From the NCBI GenBank assembly GCA_947683625.1, contig CANTUR010000283.1, positions 16,563,001-16,627,000 on the forward strand: DNA of 64,000 nucleotides, given 5' to 3'. This stretch comes from Mallotus nudiflorus (lineage: Eukaryota > Streptophyta > Magnoliopsida > Malpighiales > Euphorbiaceae). The translations under genes and the position numbers were made by a program. The notes under the pieces were generated by a model. It was not told the origin of the DNA. It saw only the letters and a program-made list of their open reading frames with translations, and made no database searches. Within the stretch, counting starts at the first letter, position 1. Each line of letters opens with the position of its first letter. Positions 35,457-46,595 of the stretch are shown one piece after another.

Positions 35457-37430
35457 GTTGTTGTTGTTGTTGTTGTTGTTCCATCTTTAATTAATAAAAC
35501 ATAAAAAAGTTAGAAAATCTTAAAAAAAAATCATTGGAACTGGGATTTGAGCCGAATCCCTATAGGTATTAAAGGATTAAGGGTAGGACTGAGCAAAAAC
35601 TAGTCCTGCTCAATTGAAGGGCATAGGAGACCCGGTCGAGGGAATCAGGTTGAAGGTTGAGCTGTTGCCTTCTATGTTTTCTCTCAAATCTCTTGACCTC
35701 CTCTCCTTTTATAACCTTGATATCTCAATCTCCTCTCAATTTAAATCCTCTCCTTCATTCTTTAATCACTTTTTTAGTATTGTTATCTTCTATATTGCAC
35801 CGACACTTCTATAAAGAGTCATGTCCTGTGTCGGACACATTTCTGACACTAACATGTTTCGAAAACTTATCCGATACATTTTGGGAACATTTAAAAAGAA
35901 AAAAGAAAAAGGACACACGTGTCCTTTTTAAACATGTGTATTTTCTATCATTGGATGAACCAAAATTAGAGACGGTATTCTTCAATGAAGATGTTAATGA
36001 GAACATTGAGAGTGAAAATATTAATTAAGTAGAAAATTCTATAAATTGAAATTGCTAATAAAATATTATGAATGAAATCTTGATATATTAATGTTACTTA
36101 TGAGTATTATGATTTTATTGTTAATTTTAAATAAAATTAGATGAAAATTAGTTATTTGTTATTGAAAAATTATGCACAATTAAGGTGTTATTGTTTTATT
36201 TATGTTATAAGATAACATGATTACATTTTTTTTGTGTTTTAGAATTATTTTTAGTGTTAAAAAATATTCCTAACCATGGAAAACATATTTTTGAATTGAA
36301 TCTAATTTATAATTTATATAAAATGAACTTTATAATTTTTCATATTTATAAATTAACCCATATATTGTTTTGTATTTATAAATTAACTCTAGTGTCCAAA
36401 TCCTAAATTTTCTTAAAATAGTTGTTTTCTCGTGTCTATATCCTCATTTCCCATATCTCCATTTTTGTGTTTGTGCTACCTAGGTTGTCTCGTCTTTTCT
36501 CCTTTCCAATTTTTATTGTGCTCTGAGCCTCTCTGCAGGATGGAGTCTCTTTTCCATTCAATTTCTTTTGTGACAGAAAATATGAGGCAGATCTATAACA
36601 TGCATATCTTAATTTGTTAATATTAACCATGCATATTCAAAAAATATGAAAATCTATAAAAATGAGGTGAGATCATAAAAAATATTGTTTGATTAGTAAA
36701 TATTTTTATTTTCTTTAATTATTTGTATATCTAATTTGCAATTTGATTTTTTTTAATAAGTTGATGTGGTGGAAGTTCCTTGCAATAAAAGAGGTGGAGG
36801 CTTCTAATCTGCCCTAAATTGAACATGATATGTCTCGGTCTGAGTTGATCTGTCTAGATCTCCTTGCTTTCTTATCACTAAACTAATTTTGTGAAAAATT
36901 TAAGGTATTAGTTTGATTCTTATGATTTTTTTTTGTTATTTTGTCACTAAATGAGAAAAATTTGCCATTTAATTTTTAATCAAATAAAGTTTTGTTTTTT
37001 TTTTGCTCTATCAATATAAATTTTTTTTATAATTTTTTATTTTTCTTATTTAATTTTGACAAAATATATTTTTTGATATTGTTAATTCGACAAAAAAATT
37101 AGTTATTTTGTTTATTAAATTTTGTTTAAATAAATTGGAATTTTATGTATTTTAAAAATTTTTGTATTAAATTCATTTTTAAAAATAAAGTTTTTAATCT
37201 TATTTTTATTATTATTATTTTTTAGAAATATTTTGATTTTTTTTATACAAAGTATATCCTTGCCAATTTGTTCTTCTATTTTACATCAAATTTGATAATT
37301 TCTATTTGTAAATTGTAAAATGTGTGTGAGCCACTTGATGCTAAATTCTTATTGACTATGAATTCTTATTGAGTGTGAATTATTATGGAAAAATTATTTA
37401 TAAATTGTTTATGCTGCCTATGTATTTAGG

Positions 37431-39555
37431 ATGGATAGTCCGGCTCCCCTTAGTGGTAGTAATGCTGCTACCAGTTGTGTCCCTATCCTTGATACTGAAT
37501 CTCAAATTGATGTGGAAGCATAATAAAATGAATCTACTACTACTAAGCTTAATTTTGTTGCTGAGAATAAAAGGAAGAGATTGAATCCATATCAAGGGCG
37601 TTTGAGCACTTTGAGAAGATGAAAGATGACAAAGACACTGTCACTCAAGCTAAATGTTTGTATTTGTGCTAACTAGATTAACTGTCATTCAAAAAAATAT
37701 GGCACATCCTCACTTAAAAATCAAATGCTTACTTGTAAAAAAATGCCATATAGCAAAGACACTAGGCAAGCACTTTTAACATTTAAACCTTATTTAGAAG
37801 CCTCTGAAAATGAAAATGTGGGTTTAGTGGGAACTTGAAATTTTTACCAAGACTAAGTCAAGTCTGCCCTTGCTAAAATGATTATAATTGATGAGTTGCC
37901 TTTTAAGTTTATGGAAGAGGAGGGTTTTAAGAACTTTTTCGCTGCTATATGCCCTAGGTTTAAGATCCCTCTAGGTGGACTGTGAGTAAGGATTACTTTA
38001 ATTCCTATGTTAATGAGAGACTTAAATTGAAAAAGTTTTTAAAGGCACATTCTCATAGGATTAACTTGACCTCTAATTCCAAGACATTTATCCAACATAT
38101 CAATTATATGTGCATTATAACATATTTCATTAATGATGAGTAGAGGCTTCACAAAAAAACATATCATCATATGTGTGTTTCTTTATATAAAGGGGAATAT
38201 ATTGCCAAAACTTTAAAGAACTGCTTGCTAAAATGAGGTTTGGGAATTATATTCATTGTCATAGTTGACAATTCCTCCTCTAATGACATAACACTATTTT
38301 GTTTCAATTTTTTTTTTTAAAAAACTATTGAATTGGCAAGTGAGCATAATTAGAGCTAAGTATGTACATATGCATTACATTGCACATATATTAAATCTTG
38401 TAATTAACGAGGGGTTAAAAAATGATAACTTGTCTATTAAAAGGGTGAGAGAAAGCTATTAGGTATGTTAGGAACTCATTAGCTAAATTGAAGAAATTTA
38501 AAGAATATAGTGAATTAGTTGGTGTTGAATGTAAAGCTTGTTTGTACCTTGATGTTCCCACTAATTGGAACTTAACCTATTTAATGTTAAAGACTGCTTC
38601 AATTTATAAAAAGGCCTTTCAATTTTTTGAGGAAAATGAATGCAATTTTAAGTCAGATTTTGGTGATAATGTCCTTACTTAATGGATTGGTAGTCTTTCA
38701 AATAATATGTGAAATTTCTACAACATTTCTATGAATTAACATTGAGAATTTCTATTTTTTAGTGAAATTTCTAACTTATTCTGCATTCTAAATGAGTGGT
38801 AAAATTCTGAGAATTTATGTATAAGGAAAATAGGAATTAGCATGAAGTCTAATTTTGATAAATATTAGGTGACCTTAAAAAAATGAACCATCTAATTTTC
38901 ATTGCCAACATCTTAGATCCTAGGGACAAACTTGAATACATGGAGTTCTCTTTAAATACTATTTATAGAGAACTACTTAGTGAGAGCTTACATAATAATG
39001 TCAAATGTTCTCTCTATGAGCTTTTTGATGATTTTATTACCTTGTATAAACCTACCACTGATTTTGTTTCATAGATTTGCCTTACTAAACCTTTTGCCTA
39101 ATTTGAATTAGGTGGCACTAATTCTGTTTATGGGAAAAATGAATTTATTTTAAAGGCCCATTTTAAGAAATAGAAATTAGAGGAGGGTTTAGGAGGTGGA
39201 AGCAAGAAAAGTGAGCTTGACTTATACATCAATGAAGCAGTTATACAGGAAGATAGGAACTTTAATGTTTTGAAGTAGTGGAAGTTGAATTCAAGGAGAT
39301 TTCCTATTTTCTCTATACTTGCATGAGATGTTTTAACTATTTCAATTTCTACAATTGCTTCAGAGAGTGCTTTTAGCATATGTGGGAGAGTCCTTGATGT
39401 TTTTAGGAGTTCTTTAACTCCAAGGATTGTTGAATCTATTATTTATAATTTAGATCGGCTAAGAAAAGGCATTTAGCTTTTTTCTATTGAAGGGGCACTT
39501 GAAGATTTAGAGGACTTTGAGAAAGGCATTACTTCTTTATTATTTTCAATTTGAG
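37431..39555 (+). pseudogene. hAT transposase pseudogene (RICESLEEPER-like)
   Basis: Decayed cut-and-paste transposase of the hAT superfamily. From the ATG at 37431 (MDSPAPLSG) a BED-type zinc finger follows in broken frames: FEHFEKMKDDKDTVTQAKC and NGTSSLKNQMLTCKK-like (37595-37740). Then come ALAKMIIIDELPFKFMEEEG (about 37875-37925), a central region with NINYMC, a segment PTNWNLTYLMLKTA (38555), and MNHLIFIANILDPRDKLEYM (38883). The C-terminal hAT dimerisation domain WKLNSRRFPIFSILA...STIASESAFSICGR...LTPRIVESII is at 39280-39475. Many stops and frameshifts. I did not find clear terminal inverted repeats or 8-base duplications. Sleeper-type domesticated genes exist, but the decay argues against that here. 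Confidence 0.8.
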
Positions 39556-39878
39556 CTTGTGGTTTTCATATAATCTTTACTAACTGTGGTTAATCACTTT
39601 TGTAGATTTAACCTTGGTTTTGGGCCAACTATGACTACTAGCTTTGCCTCCTCTTAAGTCATAATAGATTTTGCTAACACATTTTTTGAGTAAATATGGT
39701 AGCCTCAATATTGATTATTTATCTATGTTGTGCCTGTGCTACTATTTGGTTGTGCAGATTTTATTTGCATCCAAATGTGACCTCCACTGCATAGCAAATT
39801 CTTTGCATTCATTTTCATTTTGAAGCTTTGATGAATCCTTCCACTCACTTTAAATTGAGTCCAATAAGTGAATGATTT
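39556..39878. other. Spacer between hAT pseudogene and family A LTR
   Basis: No coding signal; may contain the 3' untranslated end of the hAT element. Confidence 0.4.
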
Positions 39879-42001
39879 TGTAGATAGTGGGGTTTAGCAC
39901 GTGCCCAAGATCTTAGCAATCGTGACACTGTTTGAGCTTAAGGCTCTAGAGAACACACTAACTACTATTATAAAGACATGGTGTGGAGATGAGGACTCGC
40001 CACCTAGGGTAATAACAGAAAAATCAAAAAATGGTGATACTCGATTTCCTAAAAGAAAGCTAGCACCACAACTAGGAGATTCTGGGTATGGAATACTAAC
40101 TTCTTTCAATCTTATGTTTTTTTAGAATTACTTTATGAATTACTATTTTATCTCTTATTTACATGTAATTTCATATAAACCCTTAAAAAAATCAACTCCA
40201 GGCAAACTAGTAATGAAATATACAAATAAATAATGCATTAATCACAATTCTTAAGTTAGTCTAATCTACATTGATTTTAATTAAATGAGCTAAATCTATA
40301 TGTTTTAATTTGCAAGTGAGTCTAAAGACTAATGGGCCTAATTCCTTTTAATTAAATGATCCTAAGTATATTTATTTTAATTCTAAAAATAGGTCTAAAT
40401 CTACAAATTATGAGAATTAAATTAATGGGCCTAATTCTACATGTTTTAATTCTAAAATGATCTTAAATCTATAAATTGTGAAAATGCTAAAATTAAATAG
40501 GGTAAGTCTAAATTAATTACATCAAATTAGGTGGACCTATGTCTAATTAACTAAGTAGGTCTAAGTTGTCTCTACCCTAAATCTAAATAATTATAGACCG
40601 AAAGATACATTTTCATTAATTAAAACTAAAAAAACCTAAAATTAAATAGGTTAAAGTCTAATATGGGCCTAGGGGCCAAAACATATAAACATAGGTAAAG
40701 AAGCCCAATGACAATAAAAAAAAAATCAAAGCAAACAAATAAAAGATCAAACAATTAATTTACCTTTTTTTAAAAACCTTAATTTAATTAAAGTGACCAC
40801 AAACAATAAAATAATCAATCAAGCAAACTAATTTTATCAACTTAAATCTAATTCAATTTTAATTAAACAACCTAATGATTTCTATGACCGTTAATTTTAA
40901 TTAATTACCGAATGAAAACCCTAATTTTACTAACCAATTACTTAAAATAAAACATACAAGCACACATACCAAATTTCATTATTCCCACTATTGGGGCATT
41001 ACAATGAATTATTGAGAATAATAAACAAGAAAAATTAATACAATCCCAAAAATAAATAAAAAAAAGAAAAATAAATAAAAAAACCTAGAAACTACATCTA
41101 GTTACAAGATTCCATTCATGACATTCCATGGACCTTATGAATTTGGTTCTCTAAATATGACCATCATGTAATCTTCTCTATAATCACTATCATAAAAAGG
41201 ATAAAACAATAATTAATGAATTAAATTATAATAAAAATTTAATAAAAGTGAAATTCAATAAAATTAAAATAATAATAAAAGAAGGTAGAGAGAAGATAAT
41301 GTTTATGGATGCATGTGAATGAATTGCTCCTCAGACTAGTAAGGTCACCGTTGTTTTTTTAGTAGGCCTTCAAAACTTGTTATTCTTCTTCTCAAAAACC
41401 TCCAAACGAATAAATCACCAAGATTTTTTTTATGGAAAAGAATGCTCAGTATTGAGAGTTGAGTTCAATCCCCCTCTCTAGGAGCCTAAGCTTTCTTTTT
41501 ATAGGGAAAAAACTAAAAAACCCTAAGTTCTATGTATTGAGAGTTCCAATTTAAATAGGACTTTATTTCCTGAAGAGTTAGATAAATCCCAAAATTAAAT
41601 TTAAGAAAATTTTTTAACCAATCAAAAATTAGGAAAATATTTTTATTTTCTGTAACAAATATAAAAAATAGACGGCAAACATGTAATTCCAACCGGAATA
41701 GCGTAATTCCAATCGGAATTGCGTAATTCCAATCGGAATTACAGAATTTTGATTAGATTTCTATAATTCTAATTTTTTACTTTTAATTATAAAAATACCC
41801 ACAAAAGAAATTAAAATTTTCAATTAGGTCTGAAAAGGCATTACAATTAAGTCATTAAAAAACTAATGAAACTCTTTCTGGAAACTTATTTAGACTTTTG
41901 AGGTTTCAAACTTCAAGTGTTGAAGACCTACTTATAAAATTTTCATTATTGGAGTACTTTGTCGCATCCATATTTTATTATCCTAAAATTAGGTGTTTAC
42001 A
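39879..42001 (-). repeat. 3' LTR of family A element
   Basis: 2123 bp. Read on the minus strand it starts TGTAAACACC at 42001 and ends CTATCTACA at 39879. It includes the GGTGGCGAGTCC block near 40000 and a short palindromic array at 41690-41750. Confidence 0.88.
41690..41755 (-). repeat. Short palindromic tandem array in family A LTR
   Basis: About three 20-base units of the form GCGTAATTCCAATCGGAATT, each with ATTCC/GGAAT arms. The solo LTR at 61740-63639 has a comparable array with different arms at about 63345-63470. Confidence 0.8.
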
Positions 42002-42015
42002 GCTGCCTCCCTTTA
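42002..42015 (-). other. Polypurine tract of family A element
   Basis: On the minus strand TAAAGGGAGGCAGC directly precedes the LTR start TGTAAACACC. Confidence 0.85.
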
Positions 42016-42189
42016 TCACTGTTTTCTTTACAAATTGCAGCAAAGCAAGTAAACACACAATTTCTTAAGAATAAAGTTCGGGTACTTACCTGTGCTCCTT
42101 AAGGTTTGTGCTTATAAGTGATCTTTAGTTCATGATAAATGTTTATGTTGTCGTACAATACTATGCATAAACTTAAAACATCTGAGCAA

Positions 42190-42530
42190 ACACTATACTC
42201 GGATGTATAACATTGATTTGGATGGATACATCACACTTGGTTGTATGATATTGACTATACTCGGTCGTATAGTATGGATTGGAAGGATGCATTATACTCG
42301 GTCGTACAATGTCGACTACACTCGGTCATATAGTTTAATTGGAAGGATACATTATACTCGGTCGTACAATGTTGACTACACTCAGTCATATAATCTGAAT
42401 TAAAATGACACATTGTCCTCGATTGTATAATGTCGACTATGCTCGGTCATATAGCCTGAATTGAAATGACACAGTATACTCGATCGTACAATGTCAACTA
42501 TACTCAGTCGCATATTCTAATTCTCTTATG
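42190..42530. repeat. 60-bp tandem array
   Basis: ATACTCGGTCGTACAATGT and ACACTCGGTCATATAG alternate, giving a ~60-base period with about five copies. It lies within 200 bases of the polypurine tract, in the element's 3' untranslated part. Confidence 0.88.
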
Positions 42531-43050
42531 CAATTATGCTACAATCCATAATTACTTGCAATTAGTTGTAACCCTTACATTGCTCACTGATGATGCTACA
42601 ATCCATAATTATTTGTGATTAGTTATAACTCTTTCATTGCTCACTGATGATGCTGTAATCCATAATTGCTCACGATTAACTGCAACCCTTTCGTTGCTCA
42701 CTGATGATGTTGCAGTCCATAACTGCTCTCAATTAGCTGCAACCCTTTTGTTGCTCATTGATGATGCTACAGTCCATAATTGCTCAGAAATTAACTGTAA
42801 TCCTTTCATTGCTCGCCTTTGATAATGCTACAATCCATAACTGCTCACTAATTTTAATTAACTACAATCCTTTTGTTGCTCGCCTTTGATGTTGTAATCC
42901 ACAATTGCTTGCAAATACATATTTGATAATGCTATAGTCCATAACTATTCACGATTAGCTGCAACACTTACATTGCTCGCCTTTGATTCTGATTAACTGC
43001 AACCCTTTTATTGCTCGCACTTACTACTACAGTCCATAATTGCTCACAAT
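42530..43050. repeat. 57-bp tandem array
   Basis: CATTGCTCACTGATGATGCT-like units start at 42578, 42635, 42692 and 42749 and continue, more diverged, to about 43050. The period of 57 is a multiple of three, so one plus-strand frame (42637-42822) shows a 19-residue repeat; this is probably incidental. Confidence 0.88.
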
Positions 43051-46000
43051 TTTTATCTTTAGTTGTTTAAGTCAAATGCTTTGAATTCTTTGTGCTGACT
43101 AATTAGAATTTTTTGCTGACTAACTTTGAATTTTGTTGTATTGACTTATTAGAATTTCTGACTTTGAATTTTACTGTGTTAACCATCTCTACAAGTTGGG
43201 TTCCTTCTGGATTTGCAATTCCTACAGACTTGTTAAAGTTAGTTTCAATCATGATGAATGTACAAAAGTACATTATAATGAGAAAATTCATCACTTTATC
43301 ATGAGATAGCATGCACTCAACAAATCTCACTAATTTTGATTTTCATGACTATCATTTATTTGCCATTTGCAAAGGTCAGAGGTACTGTTAACCATCTTAT
43401 ACTGAGAGCATATCTTTTACCAAGTGAAGAGCTTACTTCCAGACCTAATTTTAAGGAGAATTTGCTAAAGAAAACTTATGAAAATTGAGCATAAAAAGAT
43501 CAAACTTTGAGTATTAAAATAATTTTTGAGTTATTTTTATGCTTTCCTTCCTTATCTAAATATCTCATGCCTTTCTCATATTACTCAGTGTGGATACCGT
43601 TGGAAAGGTCCTTTGGATACTCATACTTTTACAAAGCATTGGAGTAAATAGAGCAATTTTTGGCATGATCCTCTTTTAGTATTCCCCACATTTCTTATAT
43701 TATTCAGCATGGATACTACCAGAGGTTTTATGATGATACTCTTACTCATTTCTAAGCATTAGAGTAAATTATGTTTACTCTTATTTTGATTCTCCTTTTA
43801 GTATTCCCCCACATTTATTTTATTACTCAATGTGGATACTATCAAGGGATTTTATACTCATACTCATTTTTTAGAATTAGAGTAGATTATATGCATATTT
43901 ATTATTCAAAAGACTGAAATGATCCTTTGAAATTTAAGCAATTTATACTACAAGTCCATGGATTTTGTTTTTACATTTTCTTCCCCTCGTTTAGGTGCAA
44001 AGCTAGCATTAGATTGATTAGAGTTTATAAACTCTCAACACAAAGCTGCTAACTAAACATCTAAATTCTATAAGGCTAATGAAAAGAGCCATTATGATAA
44101 AAAGGTCATGAGATATGGTTTTCGCACACGATCTTGTGCAGTGGATGAATTTACTTTCAATTTATGAATTTTATGATTGAGATGATACTTTATTATAGAA
44201 TTTAAGGAAAGTGAGTTCTGTTACTTCCTTTTTTATTATCTTGATAAGTGTTTGGCATTTGCTATCTTGTCTATTCTTATTGATGTATCGATTCCTTTTC
44301 CCTTCTTCATTCTCTTTTATTTTTCCTTGTATAAAATACCATAAGTTAGTATGGTCTATTCGCAAGCGAAAAGATTTTGTTAAAATGCAATGTTATTCTT
44401 TTGCATTCTTCCCTTTTGATTGTGGTGATGATGCTTCTAATCACAAAGGTCATAATACTTCACCATTAAAGTTATGGTTTTGGGCAACATTTGTATTTCC
44501 ACCATTCTCATTAATGCTATGGTAAAGAGATTTATTCATTTTATTGACATCTCCTATAAAAAAGGTTTAGGAGTTAAAGATCTTATTTTATGATCAAATA
44601 ATTTTTCAGAGTGCATTCATTTCAAGTTTTTAGTGCATCCTTCCCTTTTTAGGGTCGTTGAATGTATTGCTAACATGTTGGACCTTTTCATCACCATATT
44701 CCATACCCTACACTAGTCTAACTATGTGGAGAGATATTCCAGATGACGCTTTAGATGAGACTATGGAGATGGATGTTGAATCTGAGGAACTTGAGCATCC
44801 TATCTAGCCTTTTGAGGTTGTCAAGATGATGCTTTTGTAAGTATCATTGTCAGTGATATTCCTTTACTGGATGGGCTTATGATTTATTGGTCTTCTGAGG
44901 TCTAAAGTTCCATTACGTATCAGGTTCACCTTGATAGTGTTACCCTTTTTCTTCAAATGTGAACATTCTAATTACCTTTCTGCACTTTTACAACACTAAT
45001 TTTGAATGTTAGTAGTAAAGTATTTACACAATCTTACCTAAGTACAAACACTTTTATTATTCAGGTATATCACAACGGATGAATGCAAGTGTATACTTGT
45101 TATGTATGACATGCATGATCCTAATAGGTCTTCTATTTGGAACAAAGCTATGTTTTCAGCTTAGAGTGTGAGAATGAGGTGCTTCATTAATAACTTGTAG
45201 GTTTGAGCATTGAGTGCTTCGTTGTTGATACTTCTGATGTTAAAGCTTCTGATACGGTTCATCAGACTAATGACCAAATAAGCAAGTAGGGTCGATGGTT
45301 TGACACTGGAGCTTATGATTGACCATTGTACTGTTGAACTTTTCTTTTTGCAATTGCTTTTGCTGTATGATAACCGATGTATTTATATGCTTCTTTCTGC
45401 CTTGAGATCTTTTATACTGGCTCTTATATTTTAGCATTCCATCTTTGCTCTTTGATTGCAGACTTACTGTTCTATAATTTTCCCTCAGAGATACATTTTG
45501 CCCCCTAATTTCATTCTAAATTCATTCATGCTATTCTAGTAGTCTTTTTTTCATTTTTGTGTGTAAGAGACCTAGTTCATTCATTGCTGTTGTTGATCCT
45601 TTGACTTACTAACCCTATTAGTTACAATGTCATGAACTAAAGATGTAGAGGAGTGGGCAAACTGACTAAAGCGAGTTCTCAATGATGAAATCAACTGGAC
45701 TTATTCTTCGAATAACTCTTGAGCTGAATGTGAGGCTTGATGCTAATGTAATAATTAATGATAGTTATAAGACAAGAGTTGCAACGTAAGTTATTGAGCC
45801 ACTTGAATTCCCAAGGTATAAGGGGACACTAAGCTTATAGACAAAATCATAAAAGGGTGATAAAAAAGAAAACATAATTAAAATAGTGATCTCATAGCTC
45901 TTATTTAGCTTTCATTATATATTGTCTTTTTATTCAAATACTTATGCAATAAGATAAAGATGAATATGTAGTATTTGAACAAAAATTTTAGATTCAATTT

Positions 46001-46444
46001 TACTCATTCATTAGGGCAAAAATGAGAACATTTATTACATCACATGATACAACTCCTATTATTAGTTAGTCTTAAATTTTTGTCTCTAGTTTTTACCTCA
46101 TTGTTCTTTTTTTCTTTTTCTCTCTCCTTTTTCCTTTTTTTTTTCATTCTTCTTATTTTTTTTCTCAAATTTCCTATATTTAGAAGTTACATAATGTGAT
46201 ATATGAATGTTCTTTAAATTTGCATTTATGCCCATGTTAAATGAATCTAATTGAATTAAATTTATGTTAAACATGCAAATGAGATCAATATCATAATGAG
46301 CAGTACCATTAGGATTTCAATACATAAGTAATCATGATAAGAATTTATATCATCGATCACAAAAATAAAACAAGTTCTAAAGAAAGTAAAATTTTATTCA
46401 AAGAAGACAATAAGAAAATTTATTTCCTATTATAGATGTTAAGG
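43050..46444. other. Internal non-coding part of the family A element
   Basis: No pol domain found. 43560-43900 holds about three degenerate ~120-base units (TTACTCARYRTGGATACTAYC and CTCATTTYTAAGCATTAGAG). A plus-strand stretch near 44030-44120 (NEKSHYDKKVMRYGF) weakly resembles an integrase C-terminal linker but is too short to call. The rest is AT-rich with scattered T-rich runs. Confidence 0.45.
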
Positions 46445-46595
46445 ATGCTAAGTCTCATAGCGGTTGTCCTTAAAGTGGCTAATATAATAATTATTCTTGC
46501 CGACTATCTCCATGACTTCATCTTTCTATTCCTCCAATGTACATGTTTTTTTCTTGTCTAGCAACTTCTCATCATCAAACTCGTCACCCCATCCT

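Larger units (their letters stand above)
34351..37430. other. AT-rich non-coding region with microsatellites
   Basis: No convincing gene. It holds an (ATT)n tract (34888-34957), a 105-bp tandem duplication (34953-35160), another ATT/GTT tract (about 35419-35480), and TTAACTTGTA...TACAAGTTAA palindromic sequence at 34610-34700. An open stretch at 35820-36028 (ending FFNEDVNENIESENIN) follows TGTCGGACACATTTCTGACA-type repeats; I do not recognise it. The 3' part may include non-coding 5' sequence of the hAT element. Confidence 0.5.

Noticed and set aside
35810..36030. Host gene with acidic C-terminus
   Set aside because: Single open stretch after TGTCGGACAC-type repeats, no recognised domain or intron signals.
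42190..43050. CRISPR-like array
   Set aside because: Repeats are directly adjacent with no unique spacers, in a plant retrotransposon context.
44030..44120. Integrase C-terminal fragment on the plus strand
   Set aside because: NEKSHYDKKVMRYGF is suggestive, but too short and without neighbouring integrase motifs to call.
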